This document shows positions 36,907 through 45,046 of a stretch of DNA of 64,000 nt, in pieces. Position 1 is the stretch's first letter, and the number at the start of each line of letters is the position of its first letter. The notes beneath the pieces were generated by a model, which worked only from the letters and a program-made list of their open reading frames with translations, was not told the DNA's origin and ran no database searches. This DNA is from Planococcus shixiaomingii (GTDB taxonomy: Bacteria > Bacillota > Bacilli > Bacillales_A > Planococcaceae), in assembly GCF_030413615.1 (NCBI RefSeq), contig NZ_CP129236.1:294001-358000 (forward strand), given 5' to 3'. The position numbers and the translations under genes were made by a program.

Positions 36907-37821
36907 ATGGAAAAAGAACCATTAGCGGAAACAGCAGTCAATCAGATTGAGAAAGTGTTCGGGAAATATCCAGGCTACCGGCGTGCGCATGCCAGAGGGG
37001 AAATTTACGAAGGTGTCTTTTCGGCGAACGGAGCAGCAGCGCCATTAACAACGGCACCGCATTTTCAGCAAGGGGAAGTAAAGGTGCTTGTCCGGTTTTC
37101 GCACAGTTCACCGGACCCGACATGGACAGACGTCATGTCTCCGGTAAAAGGGATGGCTGTGCAATTCCAGTTGCCGGAAGGAGCTGTGGCGAATATTGTA
37201 GGAGTGAATTCGCCTATCTTTATGGCGAAAACACCAGAAGTCTTTACTGAAATGCTCAGCATCGTCAAATCGTTTAAAAAGGGCAAACCGCGAGTAGCCG
37301 GCTTGGCTGAGTTGGTTGTCAAATATCCGGAAAGCAGAGCCGCCATCGATGTATTGAAAAAAATGCACGCACCTGCAAGCTTTGCGACCGGACGCTATCA
37401 CGCTATCCATGCATTTTATTTTATCGATAAAGATGGCAATAAAAGACCGATCAAGTACGAATGGGAACCGGAAGCAGGAGTAGACACCTTGTCTCTGACA
37501 AAGGCTGCTGTAATGCCGATCGAGTACTACAAAGCAGATTTTGAAGACCGTCTCATGCAAGGGCCCGTCCATTTTTACTTGAATATTGTCCTTGGAGAAC
37601 AACAGGACCCGACGGATGACCCGACACAAGAATGGCCGGTGGAGCGGGAGAAAATAACGATTGGCCGATTATCGATCATGAAAAAAGTAGGGAATGCCGA
37701 GATGGTAGTTTTTGATCCGACCGCTGTAACAGAGGGAATCGCCTGTTCAGAAGACCGCATCTTGAATTTCCGCCATGACGCGTACTCCATTTCCCATAAC
37801 CGGCGAACGAACGGAGAATAA
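36907..37821 (+). CDS. Small heme catalase-related peroxidase (SrpA-like)
   Basis: This 304-residue protein is a shortened catalase. The distal His lies in RRAHARGEIYEG near residue 28, VRFSHSSPDPTWTD and PVKGMAVQF give the heme-side strands, and a GRYHAIHAFYFI strand follows. RHDAYSISHNRR carries the proximal Tyr. It lacks the C-terminal parts of full catalases, as is usual for this group, which act as peroxidases. GGGGTGATG surrounds the start. A strong terminator follows. Confidence 0.85.
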   Translation: MEKEPLAETAVNQIEKVFGKYPGYRRAHARGEIYEGVFSANGAAAPLTTAPHFQQGEVKVLVRFSHSSPDPTWTDVMSPVKGMAVQFQLPEGAVANIVGVNSPIFMAKTPEVFTEMLSIVKSFKKGKPRVAGLAELVVKYPESRAAIDVLKKMHAPASFATGRYHAIHAFYFIDKDGNKRPIKYEWEPEAGVDTLSLTKAAVMPIEYYKADFEDRLMQGPVHFYLNIVLGEQQDPTDDPTQEWPVEREKITIGRLSIMKKVGNAEMVVFDPTAVTEGIACSEDRILNFRHDAYSISHNRRTNGE

Positions 37822-37854
37822 AAAACCGGAGCCATTTGCGGCTCCGGTTTTTTT
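37821..37854. terminator. Terminator after catalase-like gene
   Basis: AAAACCGGAGCC pairs perfectly with GGCTCCGGTTTT and a seven-T tail follows. The symmetrical flanks may also stop minus-strand transcripts coming from the glutamate dehydrogenase gene. Confidence 0.88.
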
Positions 37855-37885
37855 ATATAGTAAGGGATATAAACTTTTTTTGCTT

Positions 37886-38040
37886 GTCGAATCTTCCCGG
37901 GCGCTTTCGCTTTTCTTGTGTCCAGACTCCAGCGCCCAGATTCTAGGGTCATAAGCCGTCCCGGCTGTGCGGCAAAGAACGCCGCTTCGCCGGTTCGTCT
38001 TATGCCCGTCGAATCTCCCAGGGCACTTGCGCTTTTCTTA
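37886..38040. repeat. Dispersed intergenic element with 32-bp direct repeats and internal stem
   Basis: Copies at 37886-37917 and 38008-38039 agree at 28 of 32 positions and both end GCTTTTCTT. Between them GGGTCATAAG (37946-37955) pairs with CTTATGCCC (37999-38007), and inside that GCGGC (37969-37973) pairs with GCCGC (37981-37985). The whole pattern resembles a repeat I remember from many Bacillaceae and Planococcaceae genomes, but that cannot be checked here. It carries no gene. Its right end forms the stop codon of the glutamate dehydrogenase gene. Confidence 0.75.
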
Positions 38041-39417
38041 ATACAAATGGCCTTGGCGGTACAAAATTGTAGACAGTCTTTTTACGGCATGGATATAGCA
38101 ATTTTGGCGAAGGGGTAAGGGATCGCCAAAAAATTGCGGGAAAACCAAATCCATGGTGTTTTTCATCTTTTCCAGCAATAGACGAAAAACTTCTTCTTCA
38201 GAATAGTATTGGGTTTCACGGCCTTGCAGCCACTCCAAATAAGAAACGATAACGCCGCCTGCGTTTGCGAGAATATCGGGAATAATGATGACGCCTTGTT
38301 CGCTGAGGTAGTCATCGGCTTCTTGCGTGACAGGGGCATTGGCTCCTTCGATGATTACTCGTGCTTGAATATCCTGCATATTGTCAGCATGAATCTGGTT
38401 TTCTAAAGCAGCCAGCAGCAAGACATCGACTGGCATCGTCAACAACTCATCACGTCCCCGTATTTCAGCCGTTACTTTGGCTTGTTCCAATTGTTCAGCC
38501 GTATTTGGCAAATCTCCTTGGTTTGTAGCGGCGAATTCAACCAATGATAAAATATCAAGTCCATCTGCGTTGTACAAAGTAATGTTGCGGTCACTGACTG
38601 CAACGACTCTATTGTTGATGTGGGTGCTGTTGTATGCTTCAAGCGCTGCTATCGATCCAACGTTTCCAAATCCTTGTACCGCCATCGTCAATGGACGGTT
38701 GTAGAGGGATAATGCAGTTGCCGCAAAAACATTGTCAGAAGAAGCCAGCTGTTGTTCGTTGTCTTTTATATAATCATGGAGCAGGTAGCGGAACGTAAAG
38801 TAAACACCTTTGCCGGTCGCTTCTCTTCTTCCTAAAGAACCGCCATTTTCTATGCTTTTCCCAGTGAAACTGCCAAGATAAGGATTGCCAGCGGTAATTT
38901 TTTTATATTCTGTCATCATCCAATCCATTTCGCGTGCGCTAGAACCAACATCAGGGGCTGGAATGTCTTTGTCAGGGCCGATAACATCTGAAAAGTACCG
39001 GACATATTTCCGGGCTATGAGATTTAATTCTCTTTCTGAATACTTTCGGGGATCCAGGACAATCCCGCCTTTTCCTCCACCGAACGGTACACTGTGAAGT
39101 GCGTTCTTCAAGGTCATCAAAAAAGCTAAGTTGACGACTTCTTCTTCATTAACGCTTTCATGGAAACGAATGCCGCCTTTATAAGGGCCAAGAGCGTCGT
39201 TATGCTGCACCCGGAAAGAAGGAATGCGAACTACGCTGCCGTCGTCCAATGGAATGCGGAGAAACGACTTGTGTATTTTGTTCGGAGTGGAAAGAATCGC
39301 ACTCAGCGATGTAAATGCTTTTTTTCTTCTCTGTTCTTGGAGCTCTGGCAAGAAGTCTTGATTTTCCATCAAAGCATTCAACGAATCTTGAACGATGGAT
39401 CTCGTTTGTTTTTCCAT
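38038..39417 (-). CDS. Glu/Leu/Phe/Val-type dehydrogenase, probably glutamate dehydrogenase
   Basis: The 459-residue protein has the catalytic core PYKGGIRFHESV and VPFGGGKGGIVLDP (with the catalytic Lys), DIPAPDVGSSAREMDWM and the Rossmann motif VQGFGNVGSIAA. These point to glutamate dehydrogenase interconverting glutamate and 2-oxoglutarate. It is longer than the usual 425 or so residues; much of the excess is an insertion of about 25-30 residues before the Rossmann domain (YIKDNEQQLASSDNVF region). GGAGGGG precedes the ATG. Its TAA stop lies at the edge of the dispersed repeat. Confidence 0.87.
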   Translation of the reverse strand: MEKQTRSIVQDSLNALMENQDFLPELQEQRRKKAFTSLSAILSTPNKIHKSFLRIPLDDGSVVRIPSFRVQHNDALGPYKGGIRFHESVNEEEVVNLAFLMTLKNALHSVPFGGGKGGIVLDPRKYSERELNLIARKYVRYFSDVIGPDKDIPAPDVGSSAREMDWMMTEYKKITAGNPYLGSFTGKSIENGGSLGRREATGKGVYFTFRYLLHDYIKDNEQQLASSDNVFAATALSLYNRPLTMAVQGFGNVGSIAALEAYNSTHINNRVVAVSDRNITLYNADGLDILSLVEFAATNQGDLPNTAEQLEQAKVTAEIRGRDELLTMPVDVLLLAALENQIHADNMQDIQARVIIEGANAPVTQEADDYLSEQGVIIIPDILANAGGVIVSYLEWLQGRETQYYSEEEVFRLLLEKMKNTMDLVFPQFFGDPLPLRQNCYIHAVKRLSTILYRQGHLY

Positions 39418-39479
39418 TAAAAAACCCCTCCAAATTTTCGATTTATTGTTGTTATACCCTAAGTTCTTAAAATATGTGC

Positions 39480-39519
39480 AAAAAAAACCGCCTCTCCAAA
39501 AAATCTGAGAGGCGGTTTT
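39480..39519 (-). terminator. Terminator after BCCT transporter gene
   Basis: ACCGCCTCTC pairs with GAGAGGCGGT around a ten-base loop, with a long A-run on the left for the minus-strand U-tract. Confidence 0.87.
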
Positions 39520-39522
39520 GGT

Positions 39523-41013
39523 TTATTTTTTAGACTTAGACGCTGTTGCTTCCTCATTCAAAGCCATGAACAAGGAGATGACCATTAAGATGATCACGAA
39601 TGAAAACGGCAAGGCGGCGCTGATGATGGTGTTTTGGACAGCGGTCAATCCGCCAACCGATAAAAGAATGGCAGCGACGAGCGACTGAGCAATTCCCCAT
39701 AGAATTTTAATTTGATTGCTTGGCAGCAATGAGCCGCCTGTCGATTGCATCCCAAGGACAAAAGTGGCGGAATCGGCAGACGTGATGAAAAAGATGGCAA
39801 CCAGCACAACCGCAACAATGGACATGAATGTTCCAATCGGCATTTCACTGAACAGTGCAAACAGGGTTTGTTCGGTAGAGAAAACCGTCAAATCAATTCC
39901 GCTTTTTTGGAAATCGATCGCTGTCGTACCAAAAATAGCAAACCATATAGAACCGAGTAAAGTTGGAGCCACCACAACGCCAATTAAAAATTCGCGGATC
40001 GTGCGGCCTTTGGAAACACGGGCGATGAACATACTGACGAATGGCGCCCACGAAATCCACCATGCCCAGTAGAAAATTGTCCATCCATTCAGCCAGCTTC
40101 GGTTTTGATCATCAAGCGGAGCTGTACGGAAACTGAGGCTGATTAAGTTTTGAACATAAGCACCAAACGTTTCGGTATACATATTCAAAATAAGAAGAGT
40201 TGGCCCTAAGATTAACACGAGCACCATCAAAGCAAGGGCAAGAGCCATATTGATATTAGACAAATACTTAATGCCTTTATTGAGGCCAGACCAAGCAGAG
40301 AGGATGAACAAAATAGTTACAACCACGATAATGATCATTTGGTTAATATAATTTTGTTCAATACCGAACAAATAAGCGAGGCCGCCATTAATTTGAGCAG
40401 CGCCGAAACCGAGTGAAGTTGCCACACCGAAAACCGTTGCGAAAACCGCAAGCACATCGACAACTGTCCCTAAAGGACCATCCATCCTTTTGCCAAAAAT
40501 CGGCTTCAGTGTTGATGAAATCAACGCTGGCTGGCCTTTTCTGTATTGGAAATAGGCGAGCGATAAAGCGACTATCCCGTACATTGCCCACACATGAAAT
40601 CCCCAATGGAAAAAAGAACGCTGCAATGCTTCTCGAAAAGCGGCATCTGTTCCAACTTCCGCAGTTGCGGGTTGGATGGCAAAATGAGACAACGGTTCAA
40701 AAGCCCCGTAAAATACGAGACCGATCCCCATGCCCGCTGAAAAAAGCATAGAAAGCCAGGAAATGAGCGAAAATTCAGGTCGGTCTGTGTCTTTGCCAAG
40801 CCGGATTTTTCCGTAAGGGCTTAAAATGAGAATGACAGTGAATAGCAATATGACGGCCATGAGAACCAAATAGTACCAACCAAAAGTGGTATCAATGAAG
40901 GATCGGAAGTATCCGGTTACTCTCTCAAAACGTTCTGGAATAGTGGCTCCAAGAATGACTGTTAAAGCAATCAATACAAACGTGATGTAAAAAACTCTAG
41001 TAGCTTTTTTCAT
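39523..41013 (-). CDS. BCCT family betaine/choline/carnitine transporter (OpuD-like)
   Basis: This 496-residue protein has 12 predicted transmembrane segments. It carries the glycine-rich GMGIGLVFYGAFEPL motif and the BCCT signature FYWAWWISWAPFVSMFIARVSKGRTIREF. GMGIG-type members usually take up glycine betaine with sodium for osmoprotection. AAGGAGGATATT precedes the ATG. It is monocistronic with its own terminator. Confidence 0.9.
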   Translation of the reverse strand: MKKATRVFYITFVLIALTVILGATIPERFERVTGYFRSFIDTTFGWYYLVLMAVILLFTVILILSPYGKIRLGKDTDRPEFSLISWLSMLFSAGMGIGLVFYGAFEPLSHFAIQPATAEVGTDAAFREALQRSFFHWGFHVWAMYGIVALSLAYFQYRKGQPALISSTLKPIFGKRMDGPLGTVVDVLAVFATVFGVATSLGFGAAQINGGLAYLFGIEQNYINQMIIIVVVTILFILSAWSGLNKGIKYLSNINMALALALMVLVLILGPTLLILNMYTETFGAYVQNLISLSFRTAPLDDQNRSWLNGWTIFYWAWWISWAPFVSMFIARVSKGRTIREFLIGVVVAPTLLGSIWFAIFGTTAIDFQKSGIDLTVFSTEQTLFALFSEMPIGTFMSIVAVVLVAIFFITSADSATFVLGMQSTGGSLLPSNQIKILWGIAQSLVAAILLSVGGLTAVQNTIISAALPFSFVIILMVISLFMALNEEATASKSKK

Positions 41014-41122
41014 AATATCCTCCTTCAGTGATTTTTTTAATAATTTTTAAGACTATCGAAGAAAATAGGCTTAGTCAAATTTCTAAAAAATCAATCAGGC
41101 TGACGGCACATCAATTAAATTA

Positions 41123-41680
41123 TTAACCCCATTCATCCATTTGTTCTTCTTCAGTTACGACTCGAAGATCGTCTCCCGTAATGGTCAGCACTGCATAATC
41201 TGCCTTTTCTGCATAGCGCTCCGCTTCTTTTTTAATAAACTTTGGTGAGCCCTCCGTCTCTTCATCGTAAACAATCAGAATGCCATCAGAGTTCCTTAAG
41301 AAAAATTTGTTTTTTTCAACAAACTGCCATGGGGCTTCATAAGGTTTGTTGGTTAGGCTTCGGTGGAAATCTGCTTGCTTGATGATCATACGGTAGTTTT
41401 CCTGCTTGGCTTCGTTCCAATTTTTTTCCTGTTCGAGAAAAGGTGTAAGGACTGCATATTTTAATTCCGGAAATTCTTTTTTCAATTCAAGAACGACTTC
41501 GGCTGCCCAAATCTCAACCCCAAGCTGTCCGCTTAAGATAACCCATTCGAGGCCTTCATCGATTAACATGCGCAATTGGTTTTCGAGCGCTTTTTTAATA
41601 ATGCGGATTCCGGGATTTTTTTCATCGAATATCCCGAGTTCGTGTTGTTTATAACCGGTTATGACTAAACGTTTCAGCAT
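41123..41680 (-). CDS. ypsA: YpsA, SLOG superfamily protein
   Basis: This 185-residue protein opens with LVITGYKQHELGIF and contains LEWVILSGQLGVEIWAAEVVLELK, the nucleotide-like ligand fold of the DUF1273/YpsA group. In Bacillus and Staphylococcus, YpsA has been linked to cell division; its ligand is not defined. The start at 41680 follows GGAAAGGAG. It is divergent from the dehydratase gene. Confidence 0.87.
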   Translation of the reverse strand: MLKRLVITGYKQHELGIFDEKNPGIRIIKKALENQLRMLIDEGLEWVILSGQLGVEIWAAEVVLELKKEFPELKYAVLTPFLEQEKNWNEAKQENYRMIIKQADFHRSLTNKPYEAPWQFVEKNKFFLRNSDGILIVYDEETEGSPKFIKKEAERYAEKADYAVLTITGDDLRVVTEEEQMDEWG

Positions 41681-41828
41681 AGCAGCCGCTCCTTTCCTGT
41701 ATAAGGACAGTTTACCACGCAACGCGATTTCTTACTTTAGTCGTCATAAGAAATAAAGAAAAATAATCTGAATATTTAAATTAAAGGGAATTACTTGTGT
41801 TAAAATGGGATTAAAAAGGAGAGAAGCT

Positions 41829-42791
41829 ATGGTGAGTTTAAGCGATGTAAAAAAAGCACAACAGGAAATCAAAGACATCATCCGTCAAACTCCAGTTTTA
41901 ACTTCTGCTTTATTGGATGCCAAGAGCGGAAACCGCATTTACCTCAAATCGGAGCATCTTCAAAAAACCGGTTCTTTCAAGTTGCGAGGAGCTGCGAATG
42001 CGGTAAAACAGGCAGTTAAAGAAGGGGCGAATTTTATCACAGCAGCTTCCTCCGGCAACCATGGGCAGGCTGTCGCTTATATCGCCGCTGAGCTCGGCAT
42101 TCCTGCAGTCATCGTCGTTCCTGAAGACGCGAACCGCGCGAAAGTTGAGGCCATCAAGGCGTATAACGGTGATGTGATTTACTGCGGCACGACTTCGGCT
42201 GAGCGCATTCCGAAAGCTATCCAGCTGGCCGAAGAAAACAATGGCTTTTACGTGCCGCCATATGATCATCCGGATGTTATTGCCGGACAAGGGACGGTGG
42301 GGCTTGAAATACTCGAACAGGTGCCTGATGTCGACATCATTGTAGTGCCAGTCGGTGGAGGTGGATTAATCGCCGGGATATTAACAGCAGTTAAAGCGGT
42401 AAAGCCGCATGTGAAAGTGATTGCTGCTGAACCGGAACTTGCCAATGATACTTATACGTCACTGAATAATAATCAGATTACTGCCATCCAGGGAGCGGCG
42501 ACAATTGCGGATGGCTTGAGAACGTCCCAGCCAGGCGATTTGACATTTCCGATTTTGCAGGAGCATTTGGATGGCATCGTGTTGGTGACGGAAGATGAAA
42601 TCAAAGACGCTTTTCAGTTTATGCTGGAGCGGACCAAACAATTGATTGAACCTTCTAGTGCTGTGGCGATTGCCGCTATCTTATCGGGAAAAATTGGAGT
42701 GGCAGGAAAAAACATTGCAGTCGTTTTGTCTGGCGGCAATGTGGACTTGCGGCAAATGAAGAAGTTTTTGCCGACTTCTCCAGATCGTTGA
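41829..42791 (+). CDS. Threonine/serine dehydratase (PLP, fold type II)
   Basis: This 320-residue protein has the PLP lysine at Lys51 in KTGSFKLRGA, the SSGNHGQAVA loop, the phosphate-binding VGGGGLIAG and a C-terminal LSGGNVD. It lacks an ACT regulatory domain, so it is the catabolic threonine ammonia-lyase/serine racemase form. It deaminates threonine or serine, or may racemise serine. The start at 41829 follows AAGGAGAG; a longer frame from 41805 has no site. Confidence 0.88.
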   Translation: MVSLSDVKKAQQEIKDIIRQTPVLTSALLDAKSGNRIYLKSEHLQKTGSFKLRGAANAVKQAVKEGANFITAASSGNHGQAVAYIAAELGIPAVIVVPEDANRAKVEAIKAYNGDVIYCGTTSAERIPKAIQLAEENNGFYVPPYDHPDVIAGQGTVGLEILEQVPDVDIIVVPVGGGGLIAGILTAVKAVKPHVKVIAAEPELANDTYTSLNNNQITAIQGAATIADGLRTSQPGDLTFPILQEHLDGIVLVTEDEIKDAFQFMLERTKQLIEPSSAVAIAAILSGKIGVAGKNIAVVLSGGNVDLRQMKKFLPTSPDR

Positions 42792-42921
42792 ACAGAAGCA
42801 GGTGTTTAATGGCTGGATAGGCGGGAAAAGAAAAATATAAGTAGTTAATAGTGAACGGCTAGGTGAGTAGTTAATTTTCTGGCAAGAGGAACAACTGTAC
42901 ATATGAAAGGAGGCATATTAC

Positions 42922-43074
42922 ATGAGCGACAAAAAAGAACTGCTTGAAAAGCTAGCTAATGATGTAAACGCATCACAAAGGGTGGACTATAGCTAGAATT
43001 TCAAAAAAGCACATCAACAAGTTGGAAAAGTGCAGATGACTAGGATGAAAAAGAGATTGCAGACGAATGAATAA
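42922..43074 (+). pseudogene. Small gene interrupted by an in-frame TAG (24 + 25 codons)
   Basis: A strong AAAGGAGG site precedes an ATG that encodes 24 residues, MSDKKELLEKLANDVNASQR and four more, then TAG at 42994. The same frame continues for 25 further codons, rich in Lys/Gln, to TAA at 43072. A perfect terminator begins five bases later. The spacing of ribosome site, extended frame and terminator suggests one 50-codon gene broken by a nonsense change, or a genuine 24-residue peptide. I do not recognise the family. Confidence 0.45.
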
Positions 43075-43078
43075 GAAT

Positions 43079-43118
43079 GGCCGTTAAGTTTCAGTGAAAA
43101 CTTAGCGGCCTTTTTTAT
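43079..43118 (+). terminator. Terminator after small interrupted gene
   Basis: GGCCGTTAAGTTT pairs with AAACTTAGCGGCC (one G-U) and is followed by six T. Confidence 0.87.
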
Positions 43119-43162
43119 TGGATAGAAGTGAGGAAAAAGAGATGACGCCTTGCATTGTCCGA

Positions 43163-43191
43163 TTGAAAACGTTAACATAATGTTTAAGAAT
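43163..43191 (+). promoter_or_regulatory. Probable promoter of TetR-regulated operon
   Basis: TTGAAA (43163-43168) and AAGAAT (43186-43191) are separated by 17 bases. The -10 element is imperfect. The TetR-type palindrome starts five bases further on, where transcription would begin. Confidence 0.45.
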
Positions 43192-43196
43192 TCTGA

Positions 43197-43218
43197 ACAT
43201 ACTAACTAGTTGGTATGT
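43197..43218. promoter_or_regulatory. 22-bp palindromic operator, probably for the operon's TetR regulator
   Basis: The left half ACATACTAACT and right half AGTTGGTATGT are complementary at all but one position pair (10 of 11 pairs match). The palindrome is centred about 43 bases before the first gene, at the expected transcription start. Size and position fit TetR-family regulators of CoA-ester catabolism. Confidence 0.65.
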
Positions 43219-43249
43219 AAAAGTAGTTAGAGAAAAGGGGAATTTAACG

Positions 43250-44023
43250 ATGGATGTAATGGAGCTGTTCAGATTAGATGGGAAAACAGCAATCGTAACA
43301 GGGGGCGGACGAGGGCTCGGTGCACAGATTGCTGAAGGGTTTGCTGAAGCGGGCGCCAATGTCGTGATTTGTTCCAGGAAAATCGAAGCATGCCAGGAAA
43401 TGAGCGACAAGCTGAAAGCGAAAGGTGTGCGTTCATTGGCTCTTGCCTGTGATGTCACCAATCCAGAAGACGTTAAAAACGTCGTGCAAAAGACGATAGA
43501 AGAATTCGGATCAGTTGATATCTTAGTCAATAATTCCGGTGCAACTTGGGGAGCGTCCGTATTGGATATGCCGCTTGATGCATGGCAGAAGGTGATGAAT
43601 GTCAATGTCACCGGAACGTTCCTGATGAGCCGGGAAGTGGGCGAAACGATGATCAAGCAAGGCAGTGGAAAAATCATTAACATTGCTTCTGTTGCAGGCC
43701 TCGGCGGAATCGATCCGCGCTTTATGGATACGATCGGTTATAACACTAGTAAAGGTGCTGTAATCACGTTCACGAAAGACCTTGCTGCCAAATGGGGTCA
43801 GTATAATATCAACGTGAATGCGTTGGCACCGGGCTTTTTTCCGACAAAGATGTCGGAAGCATTGATTGAAAGAGGCGGTGAACAGCTGTTGGAACATACC
43901 CCGCTCAAGCGCTTTGGAACAGACGAGGATTTAAAAGGAGCCGCTTTGTTTTTAGCGGCGAAAGCATCGGATTATATTACAGGAGATGTGGTCATTGTGG
44001 ACGGCGGTATGCACGCTATCTAA
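43250..44023 (+). CDS. SDR family oxidoreductase (FabG-like)
   Basis: This 257-residue classical SDR has TGGGRGLGAQIAEGF (cofactor loop, residues about 18-32) and NNSGATWG. The complete catalytic set is present: the Asn in MNVNVTGTF, Ser in INIASVAG and Tyr/Lys in YNTSKGAV. The substrate is probably a hydroxyacyl or keto intermediate. It heads a six-gene operon behind the palindromic operator. AAGGGG precedes the ATG. Confidence 0.87.
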   Translation: MDVMELFRLDGKTAIVTGGGRGLGAQIAEGFAEAGANVVICSRKIEACQEMSDKLKAKGVRSLALACDVTNPEDVKNVVQKTIEEFGSVDILVNNSGATWGASVLDMPLDAWQKVMNVNVTGTFLMSREVGETMIKQGSGKIINIASVAGLGGIDPRFMDTIGYNTSKGAVITFTKDLAAKWGQYNINVNALAPGFFPTKMSEALIERGGEQLLEHTPLKRFGTDEDLKGAALFLAAKASDYITGDVVIVDGGMHAI

Positions 44024-44045
44024 AAGAGAATTGCGGGGAGTCAGC

Positions 44046-44603
44046 ATGAAGGAAAAAATCACGCAACAAAGCGTTGTCCTTTTTGAGAAAAAAGGCTTCA
44101 GCGAGACGTCGATACAAGATATTGTCGAAGCTCTAAGCGTCACAAAAGGCACGTTTTATTATTATTTTGCAAGCAAAGAACAGCTTCTAATGGATATTCA
44201 TCTCGGATATATCGACGACTTATTAACACGGCAAAAGCAGTTAGCGTCATCTGCCCTTACCAATAGCGAGAAGATGAAAAGCATCGTGCATTTATTGATC
44301 GATGATATTAAAAGCCACGGCGCAAGTGGAAGGGTCTTTTTTCGGGAAATGCGGCATTTGACTGTGGGAAATGCGGAAGTAATAAAGAAAAAGCGGGAAC
44401 AGTTCCGGGTGAATATCGAAGAGCTCATTGCCCGTGGCATGGAGCAGGGGGAATTTCGAAAAGACCTTTCTCCAGCACTGACTGCGTTTGCGATTCTTGG
44501 TGTCACCAATTGGAGTTATCAATGGTTTAATCCATCAGGCGAAATTTCAGCCCCGCAGTTAGCAGAAAGCTATTGTGATTTTATACTAAATGGAATTGTT
44601 TAA
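44046..44603 (+). CDS. TetR family transcriptional regulator
   Basis: The 185-residue protein has an N-terminal helix-turn-helix (TSIQDIVEALSVTKGTFYYYFASKEQLLMDI, residues about 18-48) typical of TetR and a helical ligand domain. It lies inside the operon, 22 bases after the SDR gene, and probably autoregulates through the palindrome at 43197. An acyl-CoA or related thioester is a likely inducer. The start at 44046 follows GGGGAG. Confidence 0.88.
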   Translation: MKEKITQQSVVLFEKKGFSETSIQDIVEALSVTKGTFYYYFASKEQLLMDIHLGYIDDLLTRQKQLASSALTNSEKMKSIVHLLIDDIKSHGASGRVFFREMRHLTVGNAEVIKKKREQFRVNIEELIARGMEQGEFRKDLSPALTAFAILGVTNWSYQWFNPSGEISAPQLAESYCDFILNGIV

Positions 44604-44623
44604 GCGGAAAGGGGAGAATAACC

Positions 44624-45046
44624 ATGGCTCACGAAACGACAGTGAAGGTGCGGTTTAGTGAAACTGACGCCCTTGGGCATATTAGCAATATCAGCTATTT
44701 CATTTATATGGAAGAAGCCCGGACCGACTTTTTTGAGGAAATCGGGTTTGGCACGGACATCGCCGATTGGAAAATCATTCTTGTATCGGCTAAATGCGAT
44801 TTTGTCCGACAAGGGCATTTTAACCAGCGCTTGAAAGTCATCACGGAAATCAGCAGAATCGGCAATTCCAGTTTTATGATGGTGCATCAAATTTTGGATG
44901 AAAAAACAGGCGAGCTGATCGCAAAAGGAGAAGCGGGAGCCGTTTACTTTAATTTCGAGACACAAAAAGGCGAACCTTTGCCTGCTAAGTATAAGGGGAA
45001 ACTGGAAAGGCATTTAGTGAAAGGGGCAACCCAGCATGGAAAATAA
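44624..45046 (+). CDS. Acyl-CoA thioesterase, hotdog fold
   Basis: This 140-residue YbgC/4HBT protein has RFSETDALGHISNISYFIYMEEART with the catalytic-type Asp near residue 15. It is a paralogue of the 1.6-kb thioesterase. It probably releases free acid from the operon's CoA ester. AAAGGGGAG precedes it, and it overlaps the acyl-CoA dehydrogenase gene by 11 bases. Confidence 0.85.
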   Translation: MAHETTVKVRFSETDALGHISNISYFIYMEEARTDFFEEIGFGTDIADWKIILVSAKCDFVRQGHFNQRLKVITEISRIGNSSFMMVHQILDEKTGELIAKGEAGAVYFNFETQKGEPLPAKYKGKLERHLVKGATQHGK

